In this document: positions 1 through 11,970 of the stretch, one piece after another
Numbering within the stretch: the first letter of the stretch is position 1
Layout: each line of letters starts with the position of its first letter
DNA from: Sthenelais limicola
Lineage: Eukaryota; Annelida; Polychaeta; Phyllodocida; Sigalionidae
Direction of reading: 5' to 3'
Length of the DNA: 64,000 nt
Assembly (NCBI GenBank): GCA_942159475.1
Contig: OW804095.1
Span: 89,231,740-89,295,739 of the forward strand
Made by a program: the position numbers and the translations under genes
Notes under the pieces: generated by a model
What the model was told of the DNA's origin: nothing
Databases searched by the model: none
What the model saw: only the letters and a program-made list of their open reading frames with translations

Positions 1-490
1 CACCTTCAGATACCTCCGTTTTTGCCTATTTTTGCTATATTTCGGCCATATTAACACAGTTTTATCGATAATATTGTGTAGGTCTGAGGTGAACTACCCA
101 GTAATTATGACAGCAAAATTAAATGACAAAGTCAGAGCTAGGGAATTGATATTGGCGGCCAAAATAAGGCGTGGTTGTAACCAGATTATATTATATTTTA
201 AATATGGGTGTTATTTTACATGTCGTAACGCAACATAAAACATTCCCAATTCAATTAATTTCATTTGAGGGAATAAAAGGGTTCACAAATGTCATGGACT
301 TATAACTTTTATATCTACCGAAATATAAATACATGCATAATCACTCCTCCAAAACCCAAATGCAATATAATATTAATGATTAGTTTAGGGACATTTTAAT
401 CCTTTGAAGCTAATATATGTCGTAACGGCAACACAAATATTCCAAAACAATATTTTCCAATTCTAGATCAGTTCAAATATATGATTACAT
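1..490. other. AT-rich stretch without a recognisable gene
   Basis: No reading frame here resembles a known family and no RNA gene is visible. A short phrase, ATGTCGTAACG followed by CAACA, occurs near 219 and again near 417, each followed by similar AT-rich sequence. This suggests a small degenerate duplication. The 68-codon open frame at 32-238 has no recognisable motif. Confidence 0.4.
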
Positions 491-745
491 GAATATTGTG
501 TTTTTTCATAATAATGAACGTGTGTAGAAACCATTTTTCTTCAGCAGAAAGTACTATATTTTCTAAATCCGGCTGTGTATTATATTCAAATTCCATACTT
601 ATTACTTATTTTCTAGCCTAAAAAAGCTCTTTTATCCCCATAACGGCGAATATTTTGGCATAAGAGCTTGGAAAATGGGGTTCCAATAGACTCATGTTTG
701 CAAAAGAATTCAAATAAAGTGGTTATAATCATGTGGGATTATCCA
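491..745 (+). repeat. Dispersed repeat, copy 1 (copy 2 at 37,638)
   Basis: About 255 bp reads collinearly with 37,638-37,899, in the same orientation. Shared phrases include GAATATTGTGTTTTTTCATA at the left edge, TTTTGGCATAAGAGCTT in the middle and AATCATGTG near the right edge. The two copies have many substitutions and small indels, so they are old. No open frame or terminal repeats are visible, and I cannot assign the repeat to a class. Confidence 0.8.
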
Positions 746-1178
746 GGTGTTATTACTTAACCAATTATGATAAGAGCGGTTGGGACTTCCCCAACTAACA
801 GACTTGGCTGTAACTGTTGAGTGGCTGGGAGGACCATCGGTTGGTGGCACCCTTCGAAATTGTAGTGTTAAACTCTTAAATACTCTAAATATATATATCT
901 GATACATTAATGCTCCTGGGTATTCATTACAAATATACTAATCTAGAACATAGATGAAATTCAGACAAACTTTCCCCAAATCGGGAGGTCAGTGATATGT
1001 GTCCCATTAAGTTTGGATGCCTATAATTGTGATTATAAGGGTGTACATAAGATTTAACACCATATACCATTGGAGATTTTTAACACCATGTACCATTGGA
1101 GTTTTTTTTTATTATTTAGCATTTTTATACAGCATATCTTCTGTAATAACGACAGTTGAATTATCAGCAAACAGGTAC

Positions 1179-1348
1179 ATTGTACAATGAAGTTCTAATA
1201 ATCAATTAAGGACATTAACATTGAGATATGGGCTCACAGATGATAATTCAATGCAGAATAACCATTGTACAATGAAGTTCTAATAATCAATTAAGGACAT
1301 TAACATTGAGATATGGGCTCACAGATGATAATTCAATGCAGAATAACC
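1179..1348. repeat. Two tandem 85 bp units
   Basis: The unit starting ATTGTACAATGAAG and ending GCAGAATAACC at 1179-1263 is repeated at 1264-1348 with essentially no differences. Such identity marks a recent tandem duplication. The flanks (746-1178 and 1349-2171) hold no recognisable gene. Near 1995 there is a run of G and from 2030 a purine-rich tract. Confidence 0.9.
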
Positions 1349-2171
1349 ATGGACTTCCGCCCACTGCTGTGTCTAACTCTACTGAACAATTTAAATGAAA
1401 TAAATTTAGAAATTATTGGTTTGGTAAATCTAGTGGCAGCATGAAGGTACAGCATGCTCTTAGTTTGTGTATTTTTTTTTAACAGAAATTTGTATTCAGG
1501 CTTCGTAGTACATTTTTGATGCCCTCACCTCAGAGGTGATGTTCTTTAGCACCCTGATTATCTTACAGCATTTTCGAGGGGTGTAGTGTACATATCATAA
1601 CAGTAATCTATCCAACGTTTTTATTTGTTATATACAACCTCATGCTATTTTAATTTATAAATTACCTGTTATAAGCCGTTTTGTCTAATATTTAACAGAA
1701 CATTTATAAAAGAGATAATGAGAGGAAGATGAAGTATGAGGTGAAAATGTTTTACGAAATAATGAAATTTTATGTAAGAGTTCCTGACTTTTATGTATCT
1801 TGTCATTGGTCGAGATGAGATGGGTGAAACAACATTATTTTCAAATGACATTAGTGCATTTTACATCATGTATATACAATTACAATTATCAATTTGACGT
1901 ATTAACACAAGTTGTCTACATTTTCTATATACAATTCTACCCTTCTAGGTAGTAGGGGAGATTACACGTGGGTAAAGACAGAGTGTATAAGGGGAGGAGG
2001 GGGGGGGGAGGGCCACAGTAAGGCAGGGGTAAGAGAAAGAACAGAGGAAAGGAAAAAAGAAAGAGAAAGAGCTGGATACAATCTTAGGAGCAGACAAAGC
2101 AGAGGGTAGCTGAAGATAAATTTACAGCTTGAAGTAGAGGAAGTAGGAGAATTGCGGTGGGTCTATGTTCC

Positions 2172-3098
2172 CTAAGTACAATAATCCTTTATACGTCTCT
2201 TTAGATTATTTTTAAATACAAGTTCATCTCCTTGTAATCTCAATTCAGGACTAAGTCCATTCCAAGCCTTTACAATACTGTTTCTCAGTGATTTTTCATC
2301 TCTACTGCTTTTGGGGTTAAAATTTCCCAATATTGGTGCATTAGCCTGCCTAGTTAGTCTATTTGGGAGGATAACGTTTCCCTTGATATATATTTCCTTA
2401 TGACCTATAATGCAATGGTTATACAACATTCATTCCTTGATATTCATCACTTTTGTTGATGCAATTAAATCCGCGTTACTAGTTCTATAATCACAACTCA
2501 GTGCTATTCGCAGAATCCTATTTTGCATTTTTTGTAATTTGCCCAAGTCTTTGTTTGTTAGAGGACATAGACTAAATAAACTATAATCAAACAATGAAAG
2601 TAGTTTGGATTTAGCAATCAATATCGCGGTTGGCTTTGTTAGGTTACATCTAATCTTCCTAAAAATATAAATTTTCTCATTTATCTGTCTAACAACATTA
2701 TTATATTGCTGTTTCATCAGCAGTCTATTATCTATTGTTATTCCAAGGTAAGTGTATGACTCAACGACTTCAAGTTTTTCACCACCTAGCATGACATTTA
2801 CATCTGGTCGATTATCATACATTTGTTTACTTAATCCAATTAACATCAATTTCGTTTTCTTACTATTCACCAGTAATCTATTTCCTAGACTCCATTCATA
2901 AAAGAGTCCCATATCATGATTCAATGCATCTTCACATTCACCAATGTTATTACCTGTATAATAAAAGACCGTATCATCAGCATATTGTAAATACTTAGAT
3001 TTTAATTTTAAGTGCTTTAAATCATTGGCGTAAATCAAATACATAATTGGTCCCAGTGTATGATAGGGGTACTTTGTGGCAGCGTGAAAGTACAGCAT
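2172..3098 (-). pseudogene. LINE RT C-terminal fragment (LINE E)
   Basis: Read on the minus strand, this is the second half of a CR1/L2-type LINE reverse transcriptase. It opens inside RT motif B (LGPIMYLIYANDL). It carries the catalytic motif C as QYADDTVFYY at about 2967-2996 and the post-catalytic YLGITIDNRL block. It runs through the thumb/connection region, where a stop just after the isoleucine-rich NIKE block splits it into two open parts (3098-2430 and 2429-2172). The second part carries the W-NxLSPELR C-terminal signature. The endonuclease, RT motif A and most of motif B are missing, as expected of a 5'-truncated copy. Sequence similar to its 5' edge (GTGGCAGC..TGAA..GTACAGCATGC) occurs at about 1434, 3077 and 3138, so it lies among repeated 3'-UTR material. 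It is non-functional. Confidence 0.85.
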
Positions 3099-3199
3099 GC
3101 ACTTTGTTTGTATTAGGGTAGTTGGTCTGTGGATGTAGCGACAGAGTGAAGGTACAACATGCTCTTTGAAATTTCTTAGTTTGAGGCTATATGGCCAGG

Positions 3200-5145
3200 G
3201 GATCTAGTTGTATTTTGTCATGTTTGAGGAGGTTTTGAACTGTTTGTAAGAGGGTGTGTTTTTTCTGTTGATGGGAGCAAATTCCATGCCTGTGCACCCT
3301 TGTAGCAGGGTGCATTCTTGAGTGATTCAGTTTTTGGCAAGGGTAGTGGGAAGTTATATTTATGTTGTTAGTGGGTGGTTCTTCTATGCATGTTACTTAA
3401 ATGAGGGTGCCTCCATGGATCTCCTGTACATAAGGCCCAACAGGTGTCTTGCCCTCCTATGTCCCAGTAGTTCCAGCTCTAGGGATGATAGTATGCCAGA
3501 TACAGATTTGTATTTATGTGTGAGTGTAATTATTCTAGCAGCCCTTGTTTGGATGCGTTCAAGTTTGTTTGTGTTAGCTTGTGTTGCAAAATTGTATATG
3601 GATGAGTTATAGTCAAGAAGAGGGAGTATCATTGCTTTGTAGATTTTTAGTGTTGATTGTTTGGTCAGAATGTGTCTAATGTGTGCCAGCATGTAGAGTT
3701 TGTTGTTTGTTGATTGTGTTATTGCATTAACTTATTTCTGTGCATTAAGTTTGTGGTCTAGAGTGGTGCCTAGGTATATGTAGTGATCAACTATGTCTAA
3801 CTCCGTATTGTGTACTATGATAGGATGTAACGAGGTTGGTTTCTGACTTACTGTATACGTTGCCCACAAGTTTTTTTCCGACCAGGTATCCCACGAGAAG
3901 CCGCAGTCTTCGAGTGAGATGCCTGGTCGAAAAGAACGAGTGGGCAACGTATACAGTAAGTCAGAAACTAACCGAGTCACATCCTATTTTTATACCACAA
4001 TCTTATATTATAAAATACATTGAAGAAACAAAGTATTTATTTACCTCGCTTCTCTCCAATGATCTGCCATATTGTTTTTTTTATGCCAAAGCGCTAGACA
4101 AGCGTATAGCTCATTGACTAATCAACGATGGCACGGTGGCATATGACGTCACGAATGGGCGTGACGTCATGAGTGAGTGAAACGTCAACCAATGAGGATG
4201 CTTCTTACATTAAGGCCAAAAAAAGTTAATATTTTCACGCGTGGATCCTTTCAACAAAACACCATGGCATGTATTCACTCATTTGCAGCGTGTACAACCC
4301 CCTATCGTGGTATAATGTCAGGTTTGATGAGGTTGGTGGGGTTGTTCTTTTTGGTGTGAAACCTATGACTTTGGTTTTTTGGATGTTTATTGTGAGTTTG
4401 TTGGTGTTGCACCAGTTTTCCAATGTGTGTAGTGCCGCTTGTATTGTGGTTACAGTGGCAGCATGGGATTTGTCTGAGATATAGATGATGGTGTCATCTG
4501 CATATAATTGTGTTTTGACTTGGGGTAGATTTGCATGGAGGTCTTTTATATAGATGAGGAATAGCAGCGATACTCCAGTTTTGAGGGGTAGTGTGTTTGA
4601 AGTGTGGCCGTTAGCTGAGACAGTCTGTGATCTCTTTGTTAGATAGCTTTTGAACCATTTGATTGAATTTGTGCTTGTGTTTAGTGATTCAAGTTTGTTT
4701 AGGAGGAGAGGGTGGTCAAGAGTGTTGAAAGCTTTTTTTAGGTCTATGAAGACAGCTGTTGTTGTTTGTGTGTGATTTGTTGCAGTGGCTATGTCATCAA
4801 GGAGTTGTGAGAGTGCTTGGTGAGTTGAGTGTTCTGTTCTTAAAGCATTCTTGTTTGGGTCAAGGAGTTTGTGTACATGGAGGTATTGAGATGCTTGTTT
4901 GTGTATGATTGATTCCAGGATTTTACCTGGTACTGGAAGGAGTGAGATTGGTCTCATGTCATTTGGTGTGTTTGCATTGTTCGTTTTGGGGATAGGTATG
5001 ACTGTTGCTCTTTTCCATTTCTCAGGGAAGATACCCTCAGATATGGATAGATTGTATAAGGTTGTAAATTCTTTCTGTAGGTGTAGCATTGTGTCTTTGA
5101 GGGCTCTGGAGTTTATATATTGTAAGCCTGAAGGTTTTGGATATT
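3200..5145 (-). pseudogene. Broken LINE RT (LINE D), interrupted by a hairpin insertion
   Basis: Minus-strand RT of CR1/L2 type in pieces. From 5145 down: a KPSGLQYINSRALKD entry block, PEKWKRATVIPIPK (RT1), NDMRPISLLPVPGKILE (RT2), FIDLKKAFNTLDH (motif A, with aspartate present) and LYADDTIIYIS (motif C). Motif B is damaged: the usual GVPQGSxLGP is shortened to GVSLLF. The frame breaks at about 4310, where some 0.45 kb of foreign hairpin-bearing sequence intervenes. RT sequence resumes at about 3835 (VDHYIYLGTTLDHKL) and, after a further frame change, at 3692-3393 (KIYKAMILPLLDYNSSIYN). A degraded C-terminus continues to about 3200. It is inactive. The segment is unrelated in detail to the neighbouring LINE E copy. 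Confidence 0.85.
3819..3988. repeat. Long imperfect hairpin inside LINE D
   Basis: Arms 3819-3873 and 3935-3988 are inverted copies. CTGACTTACTGTATACGTTG in the left arm is exactly the reverse complement of sequence ending at about 3963. The centre also folds (GACCAGG against CCTGGTC, GAAG against CTTC at the tip). Just beyond it, GACGTCACG..CGTGACGTC at about 4145-4168 forms another small hairpin. Both strands therefore show similar spurious open frames. Confidence 0.85.
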
Positions 5146-5300
5146 ACTTTAGGGTTTTACTTTTGAATATTAGAGGTTTTACCAGCCAGATACAAAGTGA
5201 GATTATTCAACTCAAGATAAGGATTACTTTTGGGTTTTACTTTTGGATATTAGAAGTTTTACCAGCCAGATACAAAGTGAGAGTATTCAACTCAAGATAA
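5141..5300. repeat. Two tandem 80 bp units at the 5' edge of LINE D
   Basis: 5141-5220 and 5221-5300 are near-identical. Both contain TTTTACCAGCCAGATACAAA and end in ACTCAAGATAA, with about six substitutions between them. Confidence 0.9.
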
Positions 5301-6581
5301 GCCAACACATGGGGGTACCATACATGTGTGTACATGCCGCACTGGTCGGTGGCTGTGTCAGAGTGTGTGGACGGGCGGCAGGTACTCAGTAAGGGGCACC
5401 AAAAGTGGGTTCCCGTGCTCATTCCCAATTTCCAGGGGAAAGGGTTTCCTAAAAACGGGGTCCTCTTAGCCTGGTAAAATCTTGTTTTTATAGAAAAAGG
5501 GTAGGCCAACTAATCTGAGGGAAAGGTCCTTCAAAAACGGGCAGTTTTTCTTAGTTGGCGAGTGAGCATGGGAACCCATGTAGCCAGCATGTAGAGTTCA
5601 CTTTCATCACCGTTCACTTTTCTCAGAGAAATAGGGAACACTACGCATCTAGACAAAAACTTGAATTGAGGGAAAGATTGGTGGAGCCTTTTTCTAAAAC
5701 ATGCCAACATGTATACAGGACGTGGGTGCACTGTAAGTTACAGTGTTAGTGTACAAGTGTACACATGCAGGCTGTGTGGGCGGCCCAGGGTGGACGGGAG
5801 GTAGGTTGATTTGGCCACCTCACCTAAGTGGCCCGGGGCCGGAGACCCTACACTGGGCCACTAGGCTTCTTGCCCATGTCAGTAATGCTATTGTACTTAT
5901 GGATAAACAAGTGAATCGCCATAAAAAGACAACAATCTCTTATTCCTATTATCACTAATTGTCCCCATCACGCAAAACAAAAAACCCAACAAAACGGCAC
6001 TTACATTATGATTATATTTATCGGTACACAAACACTACCACCCCTATCATGTGACCTGTCCCCCGTCTACACACTTGCCTCGCTACCCACGCTTAGTGTC
6101 AGTGACGCTTGTTGACAACACTACATGCTATCCGAATCCCAATGAACCTGGGCTATTGATGCACACCAAAACTTCAGACTAGGGGTAAACAGTAAATTGA
6201 GGCATTTCTGCTGATTCAGATTTCTAAAATAGATCCTCTCTCAATTGGTTTGACACCCAAACTAACACGCCATCAAGCAGGGGAGTGTGGGGGCCAACAC
6301 ACACACACACTCTGCATGGACAGAGCCAGCCACAACCATCATTGCAATTCAAATAAAAGTTTTCCCAGCTTTTTTTTTTTTTCTTATTACAAATAAGGCC
6401 AATACATTTACAATTCATATAAAAAAATGCATGTCGACCCTGTCAATTTGTTGTTGCGTTGCCTCGTTTGCAAGTTTTCTCCTAGCAAGGTGAGTACAGC
6501 AGTCAGACTGACTATAATAAGAGGTGCAAGAAGACATTATGCAAAGATATTACGTGAAGATATAACAGCCATAATGTAAAG
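5301..6581. other. No recognisable gene; short microsatellites
   Basis: Open frames here are short and lack family motifs. There is an (AC)n tract at about 6298-6310 and a poly-T at about 6369-6382. Nothing else can be supported. Confidence 0.4.
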
Positions 6582-6851
6582 TTAATTGATCCTGGTCAGG
6601 CAGCATAACCAGCATGGAATTATATAATTGGATATGTGTCTCTTGACTTGTTGAATATTATTATAAGTAGAGAATGAGTAGAGTAACAAGATAGTTTTCA
6701 TCATGCCTTCCAAGCCGTTAACACGCCCCGTCAACAAGTCAGCCTTCTCCAAAGCAGACATTTCTTCAGGTATTTCCGTGTTTTTTAGCCTCGTACAATT
6801 CTTCCCAGTTTTACCGTCATGCACAGTGTTGCAATGACTACAATGACCCAT
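6582..6851 (-). CDS. Small Cys/His-finger ORF, retroelement-like (copy 1)
   Basis: The methionine at 6851 begins an 89-codon frame with a compact Cys/His motif, HCSHCNTVHDGKTGKNC (C-x2-C-x3-H-x7-C). About 30 residues further on comes RVNGLEGMMKTI. The same two blocks in the same order occur in the ORF at 60,620-60,920 (HCDRCNETHDDAFGRHC, then RVDGLEGMMRNI), so this is a dispersed coding family rather than a chance frame. Upstream in-frame residues are not conserved, which is why I start at 6851. The pattern resembles the zinc-binding N-terminus of Gag-like proteins of invertebrate retroelements. That is inference, because no protease, RT or integrase lies next to it. The C-terminal 30 residues look non-coding, so the copy is probably truncated. 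Confidence 0.45.
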   Translation of the reverse strand: MGHCSHCNTVHDGKTGKNCTRLKNTEIPEEMSALEKADLLTGRVNGLEGMMKTILLLYSFSTYNNIQQVKRHISNYIIPCWLCCLTRIN

Positions 6852-6989
6852 AATGCCGAAAAATTCAGACAAAAGCACAGCAAAATAGCAGAAAAAATTT
6901 TCGACGTGCGTGCAGGTCGAGAGATGGGCGTAGAGTGGGGAATTGGAGGAGTGAATGGAACAATCTGTATTGTGACGTAACGTCAATAG

Positions 6990-8850
6990 ATGCGGGGGGC
7001 GTGGTTACCGCATCGAGTCACCAAGGTCTGGACAATATAATCGGTGACGGGTCACCTACACTTATATCAAATTACGCCTAATGGTCCACGAGCCAGTTGT
7101 CTGCAGACTTCAATAACCCAACATGGAAGCGCAGACCGAAACTGAAATGTCCTCGTGATGGTATACCTCGTCCACTGTAGCATTGATTGACCAAGCAAGA
7201 AGGCGTGATCCTACGGCATATATATCATTCATAGAGACTTAACATTATACTGTATATTAAACATTTGTGAAATAAAAATTACCCAATACCTCATGGACGG
7301 GGCAAGACTGCAATTTACTGGATTGAGCAATAAATGAAAACGTTCAACTTATTTACTTTTTTATTTGATTTGATAAACATTTTATTCAGTCGCGTGGGGG
7401 GTGGGGGTGGGGGAGAGGCAATTCTCCTTAATATAGGGGACTTTCAAGCTTCTTTTCATGATTTTACAGTGGTTTTTAAGCAGACAAACAATACCACTTC
7501 GTCATTTACTGAAGGTGGCTCGGTGCGTCTTGTTCATTTTCATCTTTACATTCTATTAACCATAAATTTTGTAGGACATGGATCTTTTTTTCTGGTAATT
7601 GTGATTTCCACTAAAATCTAGCTGCTGCTACAGTGCTAGCTATTCGTCAATTCAGGTGCGGGCTAATTTAAAACACGGCCTATCTATCATACTACATCGT
7701 TATCAGTTATTTTGGGGTTTTCATTCTGCGAGTACATAAGTAAGTATATAATATAAATCTCGGCTCAAGTTTGGCCTTTATTTTCAGTTTTATATTCTTT
7801 CTACTTTTAATCCACAAGCTCTGTCATCGTGTATATACATCCCTCGTACCACTTCCTGTTCTTTATCTCCTCATCCTTTTTCTCTCCCTCGTTTTCTCTC
7901 CCTCTCTCATGAATACCTTCTTACAGTTTGTACTTTCCTTTTTTCTCTCCATGCCTTTGAGTCAATTATGGCGAAGATGATACTGCCTAATCTCTTTATG
8001 GGCCGGCGATGTGGATGTATATTTTAGTCATTGTATGGTGATAGAACACCTGCCCAACCTCTTTCTACCATCAATAATCGTTTATCATACACATCACAGA
8101 ATCAATTGTCATTTCTCAGAGACACCAAAGGATCCTCCCACAAAGGGAAGTTAATATGAGAAGACAATACATCATTGTATATAGGGTCATTAAAACTTCT
8201 AAGCCCTGAGGACAGCCCTGAGTATATCATTTAAGTCATATTTATCTAGACATAAAAGGCGAATATATAAAAGGAAGCATATAGTTTTGCCAACCAGAAC
8301 CTGAGAAAAACACAGAAATAAACCACAAGTTTATATTTAGAAAACCCTTATATTCTCTACCAAGAGTACAGAAATAGAGTACACAGTAAATCGGCCATTG
8401 ATCATTAAGCATCATCCTCAATTGAGTATTCATAATTTTGCTTCGTTATGAATTTAATTCGAGTCACAATGATCATGAATGATGGTGAGAGGATGTGGCG
8501 TATTCACGCTGCAATTGATGCGCTATATTTTCAAACATCAGTATAGCTAAAGGAGTGCTCTTCGGTGAATGTGCGCCGTATAACAGGGGGAATTGAATGT
8601 ATAAAAAGCCAGCATCCCGCAGTGTATTTAAATCCGGACCCAATACGTTTCAGATTGATTTATGTCAATGCTAGGCTAACCCTCATCAATATATGGCAAT
8701 GCTGTGGTTAGGGCAGGCAGTGGGAAGAGGGGAATGATAATTTGTCAAAATATTGGGGTGCAATATGATCTATACTCTTCATTTGGTATGGTTATTTGAT
8801 CGCCGGAACTAATTAAGGATGCTGAAGCAGTTTTATGTAACACTAGCAAA
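6990..8850. other. No recognisable gene
   Basis: AT-rich sequence with a G-rich run at about 7395-7415 and a pyrimidine-rich stretch at about 7850-7950. Short open frames show no motifs. Confidence 0.4.
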
Positions 8851-9215
8851 GTACCCGTCCTTCGGACGGTCCCCCTCTCTCCTTGCACCTCCCCCAGTCC
8901 CTCCCTCATTTTCCGTCTTCACTCTCCCCCTCTGGCTTCCATTCCGCCCCTCTTTTCCACTCCCATTCCCCCTCTTCTCTCTCCCCCTCTCTCTATCTTC
9001 CTCACTCTCCCCTTCACTCTCTCCCTCCCTCTCCCCATCTCCCCCCTCTCTCCTACACTCTCGCCCTCCCCTCTTTCCCCTCTCCCTTTTTTCTGTGTCT
9101 CATACCCCGCCCCTCTTTTTCTCCTCCCTCCCCCTCTTCTATCTCTCACAATGAGTCCCTCTCCCAACTCTTTTCTTATCCCTACCTTCCCCCTTCCCTC
9201 TCCCATGAGCTATCA
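8838..9215 (+). repeat. Hairpin-led pyrimidine minisatellite element, copy 1
   Basis: Begins with CTAGCAAAGTACCCGTCC. The palindrome CCGTCCTTCGGACGG (stem of six with a short loop) leads directly into about 340 bp of CCCTCTC-type sequence. The same cap in reverse orientation closes the purine-rich block at 19,860-20,400. Open frames across it are low-complexity artefacts. A terminal hairpin beside a minisatellite recalls non-autonomous Helitron-like elements, but that assignment is inference. Confidence 0.65.
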
Positions 9216-9402
9216 AATGCATGACGTCATTACGTTTACTTTACAAGAGGCAGTCATTTGATCAGTCCTTTGTCCATACAAAAGGCTCTCCCGACAGGCT
9301 TCCCCAACTCTCCCTGGCTAAAAATAGTTGAAGGGGATTCTTTGTTGTGAAGAATAAACACCAATTTAGTCCTCATTTATAATGACAATATTTACATTTG
9401 TA

Positions 9403-9503
9403 GTGAACCGCAGATTCATAGGGGTACAAGTCGAGGCTTTCTTGAAAGAACAACAGTAACAAATAGATATTCGTTAACAACGGTTTTTATTACTCAAACA
9501 CCA
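9403..9503 (+). repeat. Short dispersed repeat (relative at 23,846)
   Basis: About 100 bp aligns collinearly with 23,846-23,942. Shared pieces are GAAC.GCAGATT, ACAAGTCG, TGAAAG and TTTTATT followed by AAACAC. The copies are diverged and no coding potential is visible. Confidence 0.5.
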
Positions 9504-10555
9504 GTAGGTGCGCACATAAAGAAGAGACAATTAAAACGAGACAATTTTTAGCAGACCAGACAATACCGCGCTCATAAAAAATTGCTATTCTTAGGCAGTT
9601 TTGTCTCGAAATGTTGAAGTTTTATCTCTAAATTTATAATTCGGAGACAATTTTGCCATATATTTGAATTTAACCTGGACAGTAAGTAATAAGTGATGAA
9701 TATAGGTTTTTTGAAACTTTCAAGACTTTAAACAATGTCTAGGCAAAAATCTTCAATAAAATCCCCAGCTTCAAGGACAATCTCGAAGTGTAGGCACATA
9801 ATATCAGATTGTCATTGTCCTTGAAGCCTTGAATTTTGTATTTGTCTCTAGTCTCTCAAAATTAGACAATATAGTTTTTGTCCTTATTTGTGGTAGTTTT
9901 CTGGTGGCTGGCGGTAGTTTTTGGCACGGTTTATTTTTAGATCAAACATTTTATTGCCTCTCTCATTGTGTGCACTTTGGATTTTTCCCCCAAATTTTGA
10001 ATTTAGAGACAATTAAAACTTCAACATTTCGAGACAAAACAGTCTAAGGACAGCTATGTGACCTGTCTTTAGTTTTTTGTCAGTAGCCCTAAAAAATGCC
10101 TTTGAGACAAAAGACAAAGTGAAACAAAATGTAAAACAAACAAAATTGTCTCCAAATTGTGAATTTAGTGACAAAACCTAAACATTTCCAGACAAAACCA
10201 CCTAAGGACAGCTATTGGAGCTGTCCTTAGTTTTTGGTCTTTCGGCCTCCAAATTGCCACAGAGACAATAAACAAACTGCATTAGGAACACAATGTATAT
10301 TGTCTAGAACTACTTAAAATTGTCTCGTTTTGATTGTCTCTCCATTATCTGTGCGCCTGCTGCAAATCTTATAAAATAGCCTGTATCTCCATGCAAAAAA
10401 CTACCGCCAGCCGCCAGACAACTACCGCAAATAAGGACAAAAATTGAAGAGACAATTACATTGTCTAATTTTCAGTGACCGGAGACAAAAACAAAATCAG
10501 GCTTCGAGATTGTTCTTGAAGCCAGGGATTTTATTGAAGATTTTCGCCTAGATGG
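9501..10555. repeat. GAGACAA-rich nested inverted-repeat cluster
   Basis: Several inverted pairs are interleaved. 9501-9550 pairs with 10,313-10,362 (GAGACAATT.AAACGAGACAA against its complement). 9733-9930 pairs with 10,385-10,553 (AAGGACAAAAA and CTACCGCCAGCC..GCCAG). 9575-9660 pairs with about 9985-10,045, which is itself repeated directly at about 10,140-10,225. GAGACAA or TTGTCTC recurs throughout. No protein is encoded. It is probably a non-autonomous foldback transposon or several nested ones. Confidence 0.75.
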
Positions 10556-10987
10556 CCATCATGTTCCCTACGACTTTGCCTGAAAAAGTTAAAGGAATGG
10601 TCTTCGAAATATGGAATCAAAAAGGATCTGGGCCTATCACTGTAAGAACCCTCGTCGTGGAAATACGATCATCAGGTGGACATCGGTCCTTCATATCATA
10701 TCGGTCTCCCATTGTAAAAATATATAGCCTATCATATGATTAGAAAGCCTATCATACTCTATCAGAAAGCTTAACGTAGTCGCACTGTTGCGGTCCTGTT
10801 GATCGCAGCGCCCCGTCATGCTGTGGTGGCTAGTGGGACAGTGGGGCCCACATCCTCATCTTGCCTTGTTCCCTCTCCACTATCTTTCTCTTTGAAGTTG
10901 TCTCTATAACTTAGTATCTTCATACCACAAATGGAACCTGGTTTAGATGCTTTTTTGGTCACTGTTCAGTGTTGTGCTGTTGTTGTG

Positions 10988-10994
10988 TTGCCTC

Positions 10995-11028
<34 letters not shown>

Positions 11029-11215
11029 AGTCCCTCTCCCGCTCCCTCTCTCGTTCCCTCTTTCATTGTGAGGTATTTAGTGGGCGGGTAAATTTCTGTG
11101 TGGGTGGGCCTTGTCCTTGTCTGTGTCCTGTTCCCTCTCCCACTCGTTCTTCCTCTCTTGTTCCCTCTCCCTCTCCCATTCCCTCTCCCACTCCCTCTTT
11201 CATTTTCAGGTAATT
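10988..11215 (+). repeat. CCCTGT/CCCTCT minisatellite in a duplicated context
   Basis: A run of CCCTGTC hexamer-like units grades into CCCTCTC. The tract recurs at about 11,120-11,200, and each part is followed by TTTCATT..AGGTA.TT and AAATTTCTGTGTGGG. A related GCGGGTAAA / ACCCGCCCACA phrase is found at about 33,537-33,567. The stretch 10,556-11,970 outside the repeat holds no recognised gene. One open piece at about 11,850-11,970 has no recognisable motif. Confidence 0.6.
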
Positions 11216-11970
11216 TAAAATAGTGGGCAGATAAATTTCTGTGTGGGCGGGTAAATCTCTGATTTCACCCGCCAACGTAGCGGGCAAAGAAAAAAAGTTA
11301 ATTTGACACACTGTACACAGAGTGCTGAAGACTGAGGCAAAGAAAGAGAAAGAGGGAGAGACAGACAGACAGACACAGAAAGAAAGAAGAGGTCTGAACT
11401 GTGAAACCCTTGACAAACTTTAGCTGCCACTCTCCTGTATCAAGGGGCAACCAACTCCGGCACAACAGTGGTCCTTGTATACCACCTCCCCTGCCTCTGC
11501 CCCTTTCCTGTATCTAGGGCACACTGACCTATATGGGGCACCAATAGGGATTTGTTTTCAGGCAGCGCTGGGGCCCCAGTGGGGTCGCTGGGGTGCTCGA
11601 TGTAAACCCATTTCTAACCCTAATTTGTTTATGAAACATAGTGGAATGGCTCCGCACTGAAAGATTCAGGTTGCAGTTTATTTTGCTGGAATTTGGAGTG
11701 TTCTGAAAAGGAGATTAATTAAATAAAATTTGTTTTCTTAACAGGCCTATAGGTCTGTGGAAATATCTTTCTCTTTCTATGTCTTCATTAGCCTACTTTT
11801 TCACTCTCTGCCCCACCACAGTCTCAATCTGACACTCCCAGTCACTCTCTGTCTGGTGGGGTGTTGACACAGGAACAGAAGGAGTTTGTTTTAAAAGGAT
11901 TTAAACCTGAGAAAAGGACTGAAAGTGATTTGAAAATAGTTACGGTAATCCATGAGCAGCTTAGGAAATG

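Noticed and set aside
8819..9224. Overlapping Pro/Ser/Leu-rich open frames on the plus strand and an Arg/Gly-rich one on the minus strand
   Set aside because: They arise from the CCCTCT minisatellite; composition leaves no stop codons.
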